Shown here piece after piece: positions 33,179 to 41,180 of a stretch of 41,180 nucleotides of DNA. A model generated the notes under the pieces. That model was not told the origin of the DNA. It ran no database searches and saw only the letters and a program-made list of their open reading frames with translations. The first letter of the stretch is position 1. Every line of letters starts with the position of its first letter. Origin of the DNA: Bacteroidales bacterium (GTDB lineage Bacteria; Bacteroidota; Bacteroidia; Bacteroidales; JAADJA01); the NCBI GenBank assembly GCA_016933115.1, contig JAFGBL010000161.1:1-41180 (forward strand), given 5' to 3'. Made by a program: the position numbers and the translations under genes.

Positions 33179-34579
33179 ATGGGAGACAAACAAAAAACGA
33201 TTAAAAATCCGGTTACCATATCAGGTACAGGGCTGCACACTGGTGTTGATGTCAAACTCACCTTTAAGCCTGCCCCTGCTGATTCGGGTATCTGTTTTAA
33301 ACGGGTTGATTTGAAAGACCAACCGGAGATCAGGGCGGTTTGCACCAATGTGACCGGAACACTCAGGGGTACTACCATTGGTATCAACGGGGCTGAGGTG
33401 AACACCGTTGAACATGTGATGGCTGCCCTTTCAGGAATGGGAATTGATAATGCTTTAGTAGAAATCGACAACAATGAAACCCCTATCCTCGACGGCTCTT
33501 CCAGGTATTTCGCAGAAGCTTTGGAAAAAGCAGGAGCTATTGAACAGGATGCTATAAGAAAATACGAAACAATTGACCGGGTTTTATCTTTTACCGACCC
33601 GGGAAATAAGGTGGAGATGATCGCCATTCCTTCGGATGTATTTAAAATTTCAGTGATGATCGATTTTGAAACCGAGGTTCTGTCCACTCAAAACGCCACG
33701 CTCGAAAGGCTGGAAGATTTCAAAAATGAAATCGCCAACTGCCGGACTTTTGTTTTCCTGCATGAGCTTGAATACTTGCTCAGCAATGACCGGATCAAGG
33801 GAGGAGACCTCAGCAATGCTATTGTTTTTGTAAACAGGGTCATCTCACAGGAAGAACTTGACCGGCTGGCCAAATTATTCAATAAACCATCGGTCAAAGT
33901 GTTGAAAAAGGGAATTCTGAACAATGTGGAACTCTACTTTGAAAATGAACCCGCCCGTCATAAGTTGTTGGATGTTGTGGGAGATTTATCCCTTATTGGT
34001 TCGCGCATCAAAGCCCATATCATCGCCAAACGGCCAGGCCATAAATCAAACGTTGAATTTGCCAAAATCATAAAACAATATATCGTGGAAAAAGAAAAAA
34101 ACAGGTTTGTTCCACCTTTTGATGTGGATAAAGAACCGCTTTTCGACATCAATGATATTATGAAAGTATTGCCACACCGGCCACCATTCCTGCTTATTGA
34201 TAAAGTAATGGACATGGACGACACAAAGGTGGTGGGGGTGAAAAATGTAACCATGAACGAAGCTTTTTTTGTGGGACATTTCCCTGACGAACCAGTAATG
34301 CCCGGTGTTCTTCAGATAGAAGCCATGGCCCAGACGGGTGGAATTTTTATTATGAATAAAATGGACAACCCGCAAAATTATATCACATTATTTTTAAAAA
34401 TTGACAATATCAAATTCAGGAACAGGGTTGTACCAGGCGACACCATTGTTTTCAGCCTCGAATTGGTATCTCCTATCCGACGGGGGCTTTGTCATATGAA
34501 AGGGATCGGTTATGTTGCCGGCAAACCGGTCATCGAAGGAGAAATGCTGGCTCAGATCACCAAAAAGAATAACTCTTAA
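33179..34579 (+). CDS. lpxC-fabZ: Fused LpxC deacetylase and FabZ dehydratase
   Basis: This 466-residue protein joins two enzymes. LpxC (1-305), the zinc deacetylase committing to lipid A synthesis, shows zinc ligands His79 (NTVEHVMAAL), His261 and Asp265 (ARHKLLDVVGD) and catalytic His288 (AKRPGHKSN). FabZ (about 320-466), which dehydrates 3-hydroxyacyl-ACP for fatty acid elongation, shows LPHRPPFLLIDKV, catalytic His367 (FFVGHFP) and Glu381 (QIEAMAQTGG). The fusion is a known Bacteroidota feature and puts competing uses of 3-hydroxyacyl-ACP on one chain. The start ATG at 33179 lies 10 bases after a strong promoter box. lpxA follows after 18 bases and is probably co-transcribed. Confidence 0.96.
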   Translation: MGDKQKTIKNPVTISGTGLHTGVDVKLTFKPAPADSGICFKRVDLKDQPEIRAVCTNVTGTLRGTTIGINGAEVNTVEHVMAALSGMGIDNALVEIDNNETPILDGSSRYFAEALEKAGAIEQDAIRKYETIDRVLSFTDPGNKVEMIAIPSDVFKISVMIDFETEVLSTQNATLERLEDFKNEIANCRTFVFLHELEYLLSNDRIKGGDLSNAIVFVNRVISQEELDRLAKLFNKPSVKVLKKGILNNVELYFENEPARHKLLDVVGDLSLIGSRIKAHIIAKRPGHKSNVEFAKIIKQYIVEKEKNRFVPPFDVDKEPLFDINDIMKVLPHRPPFLLIDKVMDMDDTKVVGVKNVTMNEAFFVGHFPDEPVMPGVLQIEAMAQTGGIFIMNKMDNPQNYITLFLKIDNIKFRNRVVPGDTIVFSLELVSPIRRGLCHMKGIGYVAGKPVIEGEMLAQITKKNNS

Positions 34580-34597
34580 AAATTTGAGGAATATAAC

Positions 34598-35395
34598 ATG
34601 AATCAACCACTTGCATACGTTCATCCGCAAGCCCGGATCGCAAAAAATGCCGTTATCGAACCATTTGTCAATATTGAAAGAAATGTTGAAGTTGGGGAAG
34701 GTACCTGGATTGGTTCCAATGTAACAATTATGGAAGGGGTAAAAATCGGGAACAATTGCAAAATTTTCCCGGGAGCCGTTATTGGCGCCATCCCGCAAGA
34801 CCTGAAATATGATGGAGAAGACACCACTGTTGAGATCGGTAATAATACCACGATCCGTGAATTTGTGACCATCAACAGGGGGACTAAGGCCAGTTGGAAA
34901 ACCGTTATCGGGAAAAGTTGCCTGCTGATGGCTTATGTCCACGTCGCACACGATTGTTATATCGGTGATAACGTGATCCTTGGCAATGCGACCAACCTGG
35001 CCGGCCATATCGACATTGGCGACTGGGCCATTCTTGGAGGAATTTGTGCGGTTCACCAGTTCGTTAAAATCGGTCCGCATGTTTATATTGGTGGTGGGTC
35101 ACTGGTAAGAAAAGATGTACCGCCTTTTACTAAAGCTGCCCGGGAACCCCTTTCCTACGCAGGTATCAATTCCATAGGCCTCAGGCGGCGTGGTTATACC
35201 AATGAAAAAATCAATGAAATCCAGGATATTTATCGTATTTTGTTCGTCAAAGGTAACAATGTGACCCAGGCAGTCCGCTATATTGAAGCCAACATGCCAA
35301 GTACGGCCGAAAGAGACGAGATACTGCATTTCATTGCCAATTCAACCAGGGGTTTAATGAAAGGTTATACCCGGATACTGGGAAATTCGCAATAA
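34598..35395 (+). CDS. lpxA: LpxA, UDP-N-acetylglucosamine 3-O-acyltransferase
   Basis: This 265-residue enzyme carries out the first acylation of lipid A. The N-terminal beta-helix of hexapeptide repeats begins with YVHPQARIAKNAVIEPFV and carries IGAIPQDLKYDGEDTTVEIG, a segment specific for LpxA. Catalytic His118 lies in VHVAHDCYIG (His125 in E. coli). LAGHIDIGDWAILGG and HQFVKIG follow. The C-terminal helical domain (about 190-265) has GLRRRGYTNEKI. Length and motifs are those of the family. GAGGAA lies 13 bases before the ATG and may be a weak ribosome binding site. It completes the lpxD, lpxC-fabZ, lpxA run; lpxB is not in the window. Confidence 0.96.
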   Translation: MNQPLAYVHPQARIAKNAVIEPFVNIERNVEVGEGTWIGSNVTIMEGVKIGNNCKIFPGAVIGAIPQDLKYDGEDTTVEIGNNTTIREFVTINRGTKASWKTVIGKSCLLMAYVHVAHDCYIGDNVILGNATNLAGHIDIGDWAILGGICAVHQFVKIGPHVYIGGGSLVRKDVPPFTKAAREPLSYAGINSIGLRRRGYTNEKINEIQDIYRILFVKGNNVTQAVRYIEANMPSTAERDEILHFIANSTRGLMKGYTRILGNSQ

Positions 35396-35448
35396 TCACT
35401 TTTTATCCATCTTGTTATAACCCAATTTGATTTAGTCAGATTTTTATT

Positions 35449-35477
35449 ATAATTTTGGACTAAAAATCCAAAATTAT
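35449..35477 (+). promoter_or_regulatory. Perfect 29-base dyad over promoter and start codon
   Basis: ATAATTTTGGA (35449-35459) and TCCAAAATTAT (35467-35477) are perfect 11-base complements around 7 bases. The left arm contains the -7 box TAATTTTG (35450-35457) and the right arm reaches into the ATG at 35476. Transcription would start near 35464, so the left arm would not be in the RNA; a DNA operator is more likely than an RNA hairpin. Confidence 0.55.
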
Positions 35478-36819
35478 GTTAACTCAAAAGATCAAAACTT
35501 TAGCCTTTAGTACCATTTATTTCTTTTCACTTCTGGGTTCATCTGCACAAATTCAAATTGAAACAGGTGTTTCGCTTGATGAATTAATGAAGACTTTGAA
35601 AGGTCCCGGAATTCTGGATTATACAGATGTATATATGCACACAACCGAAACTTCGGTAGGAATATTTACAGGTGCTGATTCATTTTTATTGGGGATGTCT
35701 TCAGGAATTGTTTTCTGCACAGGTGATGTATCCTATATTCCCGGCCCGAATTCCATCAGCAATGCCGGAATAGATAATGGGTTACCCGGGGATCCTACTT
35801 TATCGTTAATAGGTGAATCGGCCACGTCAAATGCAAGTACCTTCGCATTTGAATTTATTCCATTAAATGATACCCTCAGGATCAGCTTTGTATTCGGATC
35901 GGAAGAATATAATGAGCATGTGGGTTCGATTTATAATGATATTTGCGGTATTTTCCTTACCGGGCCCAAACCCGCAGGAGGAAATTACGTTGATAGCAAC
36001 ATTGGTATTATCCCCGAAACAGAATATATCCCCGTCAACATCAATAACCTGAATAATGGTCATGCCGATCCCGGGGAAATCCCGTCTGGACCATGCAATT
36101 ACTGCCAGTATTTTTCAGATAATACAAATGGTTCTAATCTCGAATACGACGCATTCTCCACAAAATTAACCGGTTTGGCTCTGGTAATACCAAACGAAGA
36201 GTACTATATTAAGATTGCTGTGGCAGATGGAACCTCGGCAATTTGGGATTCAGGATTGTTTTTGGAAGCACAGTCCTTTAATGCTTTAGGACCTGCACAG
36301 TTTACTTCATTTAACTTTCTGAAGGAAGACAATCCACAGCTTCCTTTTGATATCATTGGAACAATCGGAAATTTTGAGGTGCATTTGGAGGTACCTGCCG
36401 GAACCGGACTTTCAAATCTTGTCGCCTCGTTTACAGAAACAGGCGCTTATGTTTTTGTCAGCGAATTACCGCAAGTCAGTGGTGAAACCACCAATGATTT
36501 TTCAAATCCGCTGGTTTATCATTTAAAAGGTTATGAAGAAAAAGACTGGACCATTTATTTAGAGATAGTTACTGGAACAAAAAAAAGCAATCCTAAAGAT
36601 GTTGTTATCTTTCCGAATCCAGCAAAAGGTTCGTTCACATTAACAAATGTAAAAGGTGTTCAGGTCAAAATTATGGATATTTCAGGATATCAAATGGTTT
36701 TGAACCGCCTTTCAATTTATGAAAACACCATAGATTTAAATGATCTACAAGCAGGCATCTATATTGTTGAATTAAATACCGGGAATGTTTCTCTTTTCAA
36801 AAAAATAATTGTCTATTAA
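35476..36819 (+). CDS. Secreted choice-of-anchor-L protein with T9SS type A signal
   Basis: This 447-residue exported protein has a signal peptide at about 1-25 (LAFSTIYFFSLLGSSAQ). The middle (about 25-280) is a choice-of-anchor L domain: GVSLDELMKTLKGPGI, SSGIVFCTGDV, then the signature ISFVFGSEEYNEHVGSIYNDICGIFLTGP, DAFSTKLTG and IKIAVADGTSAIWDSGLFLEAQSF. A beta-rich linker follows. The last 80 residues form a type A T9SS sorting domain (DVVIFPNPAKGSFTL, MDISG, LNDLQAGIYIVELNTG). It should be moved through the outer membrane by T9SS and attached or released. Substrate or partner is unknown. It sits between lpxA and efp with its own promoter, which is fully covered by a dyad, so its expression may be tightly controlled. 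Confidence 0.85.
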   Translation: MLTQKIKTLAFSTIYFFSLLGSSAQIQIETGVSLDELMKTLKGPGILDYTDVYMHTTETSVGIFTGADSFLLGMSSGIVFCTGDVSYIPGPNSISNAGIDNGLPGDPTLSLIGESATSNASTFAFEFIPLNDTLRISFVFGSEEYNEHVGSIYNDICGIFLTGPKPAGGNYVDSNIGIIPETEYIPVNINNLNNGHADPGEIPSGPCNYCQYFSDNTNGSNLEYDAFSTKLTGLALVIPNEEYYIKIAVADGTSAIWDSGLFLEAQSFNALGPAQFTSFNFLKEDNPQLPFDIIGTIGNFEVHLEVPAGTGLSNLVASFTETGAYVFVSELPQVSGETTNDFSNPLVYHLKGYEEKDWTIYLEIVTGTKKSNPKDVVIFPNPAKGSFTLTNVKGVQVKIMDISGYQMVLNRLSIYENTIDLNDLQAGIYIVELNTGNVSLFKKIIVY

Positions 36820-36955
36820 GAATCTTGGTTTTCCGATTTACAATTTACCATTAATTGGAATAAAGAACATCCTATTAAAATCAATGGTTGCTAATATTTT
36901 TAAAAGTTCTACCTGAAAACAAACTACAGTAAAGCAACCAATTGAAATATTTCAT

Positions 36956-36963
36956 TAATTTCG
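36956..36963 (+). promoter_or_regulatory. -7-like promoter box for efp
   Basis: TAATTTCG followed by CAGCC differs from TAnnTTTG at one position and lies 41 bases before the efp ATG. The following CAGCC is shared with the box at 11497-11504. Confidence 0.35.
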
Positions 36964-37004
36964 CAGCCGATTTTTTAATTAACAGTAAGTAAACATTTTA
37001 ATTT

Positions 37005-37571
37005 ATGGCAACAACGGCTGATTTCAGAAATGGACTGACCATTGAAATGAACAATGACCTGCTCACCATTGTCGAGTTCCAGCATGTAAAACCGGGTAAG
37101 GGGCCCGCATTTGTAAGAACCAAACTAAAAAGCCTTAGGACCGGAAAAGTAATTCCTCACACTTTTAGTGCAGGAGTAAAAATTGACATCGCACGTGTAG
37201 AGCGCAGGCCCTATCAGTATCTTTACAAAGATGACCTGGGATATTATTTCATGAATTCGGATACTTTCGAACAGACAACCGTTCCTGAAGATATCATTAG
37301 CGCTCCGGCTTTTTTAAAGGAAGGTCAGGACGTGGAAATTTTGTTCCATGCCGATACCGAGACCCCCCTCACTTGCGATATGCCTGCTTATGTAGTGCTG
37401 GAGATCACTTACACCGAACCGGGAGAAAAAGGCAACACCGCCACCAATGCAATGAAAGAAGCAACACTGGAAACGGGTGCAACCGTGAAGGTACCCCTGT
37501 TCGTTAATGAAGGTGAAAAGATCAAGGTGGATACCCGGTCAGGTGAATATTCGGAACGGGTAAAAGAATAA
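37005..37571 (+). CDS. efp: Elongation factor P
   Basis: This 188-residue three-domain factor rescues ribosomes stalled at consecutive prolines. Domain I begins [42 protein letters not shown], with Lys32 in PGKG as the tip residue that reaches the peptidyl transferase centre, the site of modification in many bacteria. Domain II carries [21 protein letters not shown]. Domain III ends with [40 protein letters not shown], the family C-terminal signature. Length is usual. No EpmA, EpmB or EarP-like modification gene is nearby. The LpxD-like gene follows after 38 bases, and this pairing is common in Bacteroidota. Confidence 0.97.
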   Translation: MATTADFRNGLTIEMNNDLLTIVEFQHVKPGKGPAFVRTKLKSLRTGKVIPHTFSAGVKIDIARVERRPYQYLYKDDLGYYFMNSDTFEQTTVPEDIISAPAFLKEGQDVEILFHADTETPLTCDMPAYVVLEITYTEPGEKGNTATNAMKEATLETGATVKVPLFVNEGEKIKVDTRSGEYSERVKE

Positions 37572-37609
37572 TTTTTTAAAAATCATCAAACTTCATTGGT
37601 TGTTTCAAC

Positions 37610-38557
37610 ATGAAACTTGACAAACCATATTCCCTGAAAGAAATTGCCGGATTTATCGGTGCTGGATTCATTGGAGATCCGGATTTCAAAATTACAGGGA
37701 TTAATGAAATCCACATGGTGGAAGCTGGGGATCTGACTTTCGTTGATCATCCGAAGTATTACGAAAAGGCGCTTAATTCAAAAGCAACTACCATTCTGAT
37801 CAATAAAAAGGTTGAATGTCCATCAGGTAAGGCACTTTTGTTTTCAGAATCTCCTTTTGATGATTATATGAGTCTGGTTAAAAAATTCAGGCCCTTTATC
37901 CCTTCTGACCAGATGATCAGCCCATCAGCCGATATTGGTGAAGGAACCATCATTCAACCCGGCACTTTTATTGGAAATGAGGTAAAGATAGGGAAAAACT
38001 GCCTGATTCATGCCAATGTTTCCATTTACGATCACACGGTCATTGGGGATCATGTAGTCATCCATTCAGGAACGGTACTTGGAGCAGATGCATTTTATTT
38101 TCAAAAAAGAGCTGATAAAACGGTGAAATTTGAATCCTGCGGAAGAGTTGTCATTAAAGATCATGTTGAAATCGGTGCATGTTGTACCATCGACAAGGGC
38201 GTTTCAGGAGATACCGTCATTGATGAATATACAAAATTTGACAACCACATCCAGATCGGCCATGATACCTATATCGGCAAAAGGTGTTTGTTTGCCAGTG
38301 CTGTTATAGTTGCCGGTGTCACCCGGGTTGAGGATGATGTGATCCTATGGGGTCAGGTGGCTGTAAACAAGGACCTGGTTATAGGTAAAGGTGCGGTATT
38401 ATTGGGCACATCTGCCATTGACAAATCAATTGAAGGGAATAAAGTTTATTTCGGAGCCCCTGCCATAGAAGCCAGGGAGAAATGGAAAGAACTTGCCCTG
38501 ATCAGAAAATTACCTGAAATGTATGAAAAACTGAATAAACTTACAAAAGGTGCCTGA
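37610..38557 (+). CDS. Second LpxD-like acyltransferase (divergent paralogue)
   Basis: This 315-residue protein has the LpxD layout: an N-terminal domain (SLKEIAGFIGAGFIGDPDFKITGINEIHMVEAGDLTFVDHPKYY), a hexapeptide beta-helix (about 100-290) and a C-terminal helix. His218 (IQIGHDTYIG) aligns with the catalytic base. It departs from the LpxD at 32003-33034 in the loop near the active site (GADAFYFQKR instead of [10 protein letters not shown]) and in the segment after it (SCGRVVIKDHVEIGACCTIDKGVSGDT), where the usual DRAT is DKGV. A different acyl donor or acceptor is therefore likely, perhaps another amino sugar. It follows efp after 38 bases, and its 3' end overlaps the convergent phospholipase D gene by 17 bases. 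Confidence 0.85.
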   Translation: MKLDKPYSLKEIAGFIGAGFIGDPDFKITGINEIHMVEAGDLTFVDHPKYYEKALNSKATTILINKKVECPSGKALLFSESPFDDYMSLVKKFRPFIPSDQMISPSADIGEGTIIQPGTFIGNEVKIGKNCLIHANVSIYDHTVIGDHVVIHSGTVLGADAFYFQKRADKTVKFESCGRVVIKDHVEIGACCTIDKGVSGDTVIDEYTKFDNHIQIGHDTYIGKRCLFASAVIVAGVTRVEDDVILWGQVAVNKDLVIGKGAVLLGTSAIDKSIEGNKVYFGAPAIEAREKWKELALIRKLPEMYEKLNKLTKGA

Positions 38558-39617
38558 AAGGCAATAACATCCACTCGAAAAATTTTTGTACCCCCGAACG
38601 TTTTTGCCAACGGTCATAATTGAACTCCTCACTGTATTGTAGAGTTTCTGCTATATGAGCATCAATTTGTTCAACAACATTTTTATCTCTCCCGACAATA
38701 ACAATCTCATGTTGAAACCGAAAACTTCGGTAATCAAAATTAGGTGACCCGATGGAAAATACCTCTTTATCAACCATCAGCAACTTGGCATGAAGATTAT
38801 GCGGGATGTAGAAAAATAATTTCACACCATTCTTTGCCAATGTCCCCAAAAACCGGTTCCTGAGCACATCAATCAAGCCGACATCCGAATGCTTGGGCAT
38901 GATGACCTTAACTACAACCCCACGTTTGGCAGCATCCGAAAGGGCTTTTCGCACGAAAAAGCTGGGCAGGAAATAAGGGGTTTCGATAATCACTTCTTTA
39001 TAGGAAGTCTTGATAAGTTCAACATACCGCTTTCGTATTCTTTGCTTTGTAAGAGATGGAACATCCCTGATGATCTCAGAATCGGCATGGGTTAACTTAT
39101 TGAATGTAAACAATTTTTCGGGAACATACTTATTGTAAATCTCAAAATGCTGCAAAAAGGCTTTTTTGAATAAGACGGCTATATCAGACCTGATCCGTAA
39201 CATGCATTCACGCCAGTTCAAAGAGTAATCGGTGAGGTTGGCTGATCCAATGTATGAAATGATATCATCTATAATTAATAATTTGCGGTGATTGCGACGA
39301 TGGTTCTTGGTGAAAAAATCCCAGAACAACTTCAGTTTCTGAAAATACCTGACCTCTCCCCCGTTTTGCTCCAGTTCGCTAAAAAAGCCGGACGGTAGTG
39401 ATGTTCCCCATGAATCCATCAGCACTTTTATGTGAACTCCCTGCTTGCTTTTTTTCGTCAAAGCATCCCGAAATTTTATCCCGATAGAATCATTGTTGAA
39501 TCGATAAGTTTCCAGAAAAATGTAATTTTCAGCCTTTTCAATGTCATTCAGCATGGCATTGTAGAACCGCATCGGGTCATCATATAACTTATATTCCGGG
39601 GTTATTATGGCTGGCAT
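38541..39617 (-). CDS. Phospholipase D family, cardiolipin-synthase-like
   Basis: This 358-residue protein has two HKD motifs. The first is His110-Arg-Lys112 with Asp117 (HRKLLIIDD), followed by IGSANLTDYS. The second is His276-Ala-Lys278 with Asp283 (HAKLLMVDK), followed by IGSPNFDYRS. Both carry the HxKx4D pattern needed for phosphatidyl transfer. ETYRFNNDSIGIKFRDAL and VHIKVLMDSWGT fit cardiolipin synthases (ClsA/ClsB type). Unlike ClsA it has no N-terminal membrane helices, so it resembles ClsB; a C-terminal FFEWMLLPFRHLL may bind the membrane. It would make cardiolipin at the inner membrane. A phospholipase or other transferase role cannot be excluded. Its 3' end overlaps the LpxD paralogue. 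Confidence 0.87.
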   Translation of the reverse strand: MPAIITPEYKLYDDPMRFYNAMLNDIEKAENYIFLETYRFNNDSIGIKFRDALTKKSKQGVHIKVLMDSWGTSLPSGFFSELEQNGGEVRYFQKLKLFWDFFTKNHRRNHRKLLIIDDIISYIGSANLTDYSLNWRECMLRIRSDIAVLFKKAFLQHFEIYNKYVPEKLFTFNKLTHADSEIIRDVPSLTKQRIRKRYVELIKTSYKEVIIETPYFLPSFFVRKALSDAAKRGVVVKVIMPKHSDVGLIDVLRNRFLGTLAKNGVKLFFYIPHNLHAKLLMVDKEVFSIGSPNFDYRSFRFQHEIVIVGRDKNVVEQIDAHIAETLQYSEEFNYDRWQKRSGVQKFFEWMLLPFRHLL

Positions 39618-39738
39618 GAATCACAAATTGATTACGAAAATAAGGAAAATATAAATTAATTGTAACGGAACTTCTGGTAAATTTTTTAAGCTAATTTGAA
39701 AAATCAGGGAACATACATATCAGCAGAAAATAAATTTT

Positions 39739-41180
39739 CTATCGATTACATATGGTTCGAAAGGGACAATATATACAATTCTCCTTAACGGTTGTTTGGC
39801 TGAATGAGAAATTCGAATCAAATAGCTCACCGATAATTCCTGTTAAAATATTTTCAAATTCAATGAATGTATCTTCCTGTAATGGTAATTTGCCGGGAAG
39901 TTCAAGAGTCATGAATCCGGTGCTCAGGTTTCTCAATGAAATAATTCCGGATTGTATGGTTTGAGTTTGATACTTTCCTGAATTATGCAATATATAAGCG
40001 TAATGCAATAACTGGTAACATTTATCAAGTTTAGATTCTGATTTCAGTTCGCTCCAATCCCGAAATTTCACATCACGGTTTAAAACCAGACCGGTTTTAT
40101 AATCGATAATACGAATTTCATTACCTAAAGTGTCGATCCGGTCGATGATCCCTTTTATAATGACCGACCGGGATTTTCCATTTGAAATAAATTCAAAACC
40201 GGTAGAAAATTCTGCCTCCAATTCTTTGATGGTGATTTTTTCATCTTTTATTCTTTCTTCAGCAAAATTGGCCTCAAACCGGATATAATTTTCAATGAGT
40301 TGACAGGCCACTTCATAAATTAACAGGTTTTTGCCATGTCCGATTTCTCCGCCGGAATAATGCTTTTGAAAGGATTCGCTCACCAGCTTTTTGATCTCCG
40401 TTAAATTTTCCAGAATAAGTTCCTTGCTTAGGACTTTTCCGACCAGCGGATAATATTTTCTTCGTAATACATCATGAATAACCGTTCCTAATGTACTGGA
40501 CTCGATGGTTTCTTCAAGATCTTCCAGTTCCGACAAACCGGCAATATATTTAAAGTAGAACTGCAACGAACAATTTCGGTAGGTATTGATCGCACTAGCC
40601 GAAAATCCACGATTACCCAACTTTTCAAGCTTTGTAAGAATTTCTGGATTTTTTACAATTTCAATTGGTTCTTCTTCTATGGATTCAGTAACATTGACCT
40701 CCAATTTTTCTTCTGAAATGCGAATATTTGCGTTATAAACCGGCAATTCATGCAGTATCTGGCTGATGAACCTGCTTTTTTCACCCCCACCCAACTGGTC
40801 CGATTCTGTATTATAAAGAATGTAAACCTGTTCAGACCTTTGTAATAACCTGTAAAAATGATAAGCAAACACGGCATTTCTATCCTGGTAAGTCGGGAGT
40901 TTAAAAATCCGTTTAATTTCGAAAGGGATAAAGGAGTTGGTATGCTTTCCTGCCGGGATTAAGTCCTCATTTACCGACAACATAATAATATTTTCAAAAT
41001 CGAGAACCCTTGTTTCGAGCATGCCCATGATTTGCAGCCCTTTCAGCGGTTCACCATAAAATGGAATTTTTGCCGATCTCACAATTTGGGTAAATAATTC
41101 ATAAAGTTCGCAAAGGTTTTTAACAAAAGGATAAGCAGTAATTACCTCTTTCAGTTGATTAAATACCCTTGAAAAATGAA
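39739..41180 (-). CDS. AddB-like PD-(D/E)XK nuclease with Fe-S cysteines (5' end missing)
   Basis: The reverse-strand frame is open through the right edge; residues HFSRVFNQLKEV and onward continue upstream of the GTG at 41082, so the true start lies outside. The visible 480 residues hold the end of a helicase-like region (GLQIMGMLETRVLDFENIIMLSVNEDLIP) and a C-terminal nuclease domain. There, GTVIHDVLRR (His codon near 40476), GIIDRID and RIIDYKTG (codons near 40104-40090) are the PD-(D/E)XK motifs. A cysteine at 40570-40572 (YRNCSLQFYFKY) with the final CIYCPFRTIC matches the AddB four-cysteine iron-sulphur site. AddAB-type complexes resect double-strand breaks for recombination. No addA partner lies in the window, at least on this side. 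Confidence 0.87.
   Translation of the reverse strand, partial: HFSRVFNQLKEVITAYPFVKNLCELYELFTQIVRSAKIPFYGEPLKGLQIMGMLETRVLDFENIIMLSVNEDLIPAGKHTNSFIPFEIKRIFKLPTYQDRNAVFAYHFYRLLQRSEQVYILYNTESDQLGGGEKSRFISQILHELPVYNANIRISEEKLEVNVTESIEEEPIEIVKNPEILTKLEKLGNRGFSASAINTYRNCSLQFYFKYIAGLSELEDLEETIESSTLGTVIHDVLRRKYYPLVGKVLSKELILENLTEIKKLVSESFQKHYSGGEIGHGKNLLIYEVACQLIENYIRFEANFAEERIKDEKITIKELEAEFSTGFEFISNGKSRSVIIKGIIDRIDTLGNEIRIIDYKTGLVLNRDVKFRDWSELKSESKLDKCYQLLHYAYILHNSGKYQTQTIQSGIISLRNLSTGFMTLELPGKLPLQEDTFIEFENILTGIIGELFDSNFSFSQTTVKENCIYCPFRTICNR

Noticed and set aside
1..41180. Defence island, prophage, transposon or CRISPR
   Set aside because: I found no integrase, transposase, phage structural gene, restriction or CRISPR component. 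The HD, PglZ and PD-(D/E)XK domains present belong to housekeeping or T9SS proteins (PorX is not a BREX PglZ: it has a receiver domain and no BREX neighbours).

Overview
The window looks like a chromosome segment of a Bacteroidota bacterium. I see no phage, plasmid, insertion sequence, CRISPR or RNA gene. Lineage evidence: a PorX response regulator and three proteins with type IX secretion (T9SS) C-terminal sorting domains; a fused LpxC-FabZ enzyme; an elongation factor P gene followed by an LpxD paralogue; and repeated TAnnTTTG promoter boxes (the -7 motif of the Bacteroidota primary sigma factor), with few clear Shine-Dalgarno sequences. Rubrerythrin plus a 2-Cys peroxiredoxin suggest an anaerobe or microaerophile. 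I cannot name a genus.

Layout. 1-673 (-): yajC (cut by the left edge) and a DUF1573 lipoprotein. 858-5170 (+): adaptor, MacB-like permease and TolC-like channel of a tripartite exporter, with no ATPase subunit present. 5171-7317 (-): T9SS-exported M28 peptidase and an acyl-ACP thioesterase. 7503-10531 (+): GT39 and GT2 glycosyltransferases overlapping by 14 bases, then rubrerythrin. 10563-12453 (+): an unknown secreted protein and a methyltransferase. 12670-17600 (+): hybrid histidine kinase with HPt domain, NtrC-type regulator and a coiled-coil envelope protein resembling the Cbp1-like family. Repeated TCAAATTGA sites and a sigma-54-like promoter lie before the last gene. 17705-19049: GreA-like protein (-) and peroxiredoxin (+). 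19096-24009 (-): a 1637-residue surface protein with three tandem modules, SprB-like repeats and a type B T9SS signal. 24503-26870 (+): polysaccharide deacetylase and an Ig-like lipoprotein. 26888-30209 (-): porX, tsaE and alanine dehydrogenase. 30691-38557 (+): HD phosphohydrolase, lpxD, lpxC-fabZ, lpxA, an anchor-L T9SS protein, efp and a second lpxD-like gene. 38541-41180 (-): phospholipase D/cardiolipin synthase and a truncated AddB-like nuclease.

How the parts fit. Much of the window concerns the cell envelope: lipid A synthesis, probable lipid-linked sugar transfer, export, T9SS cargo and the T9SS regulator PorX. The most testable new idea is the kinase, NtrC-type regulator and coiled-coil gene as a self-contained phosphorelay, with visible candidate enhancer sites. 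Other items worth attention are dyads lying exactly over promoter boxes (30666-30681 and 35449-35477), a strong leftward hairpin with no gene to terminate (30364-30400), the divergent second LpxD, and the ATPase-less exporter operon.
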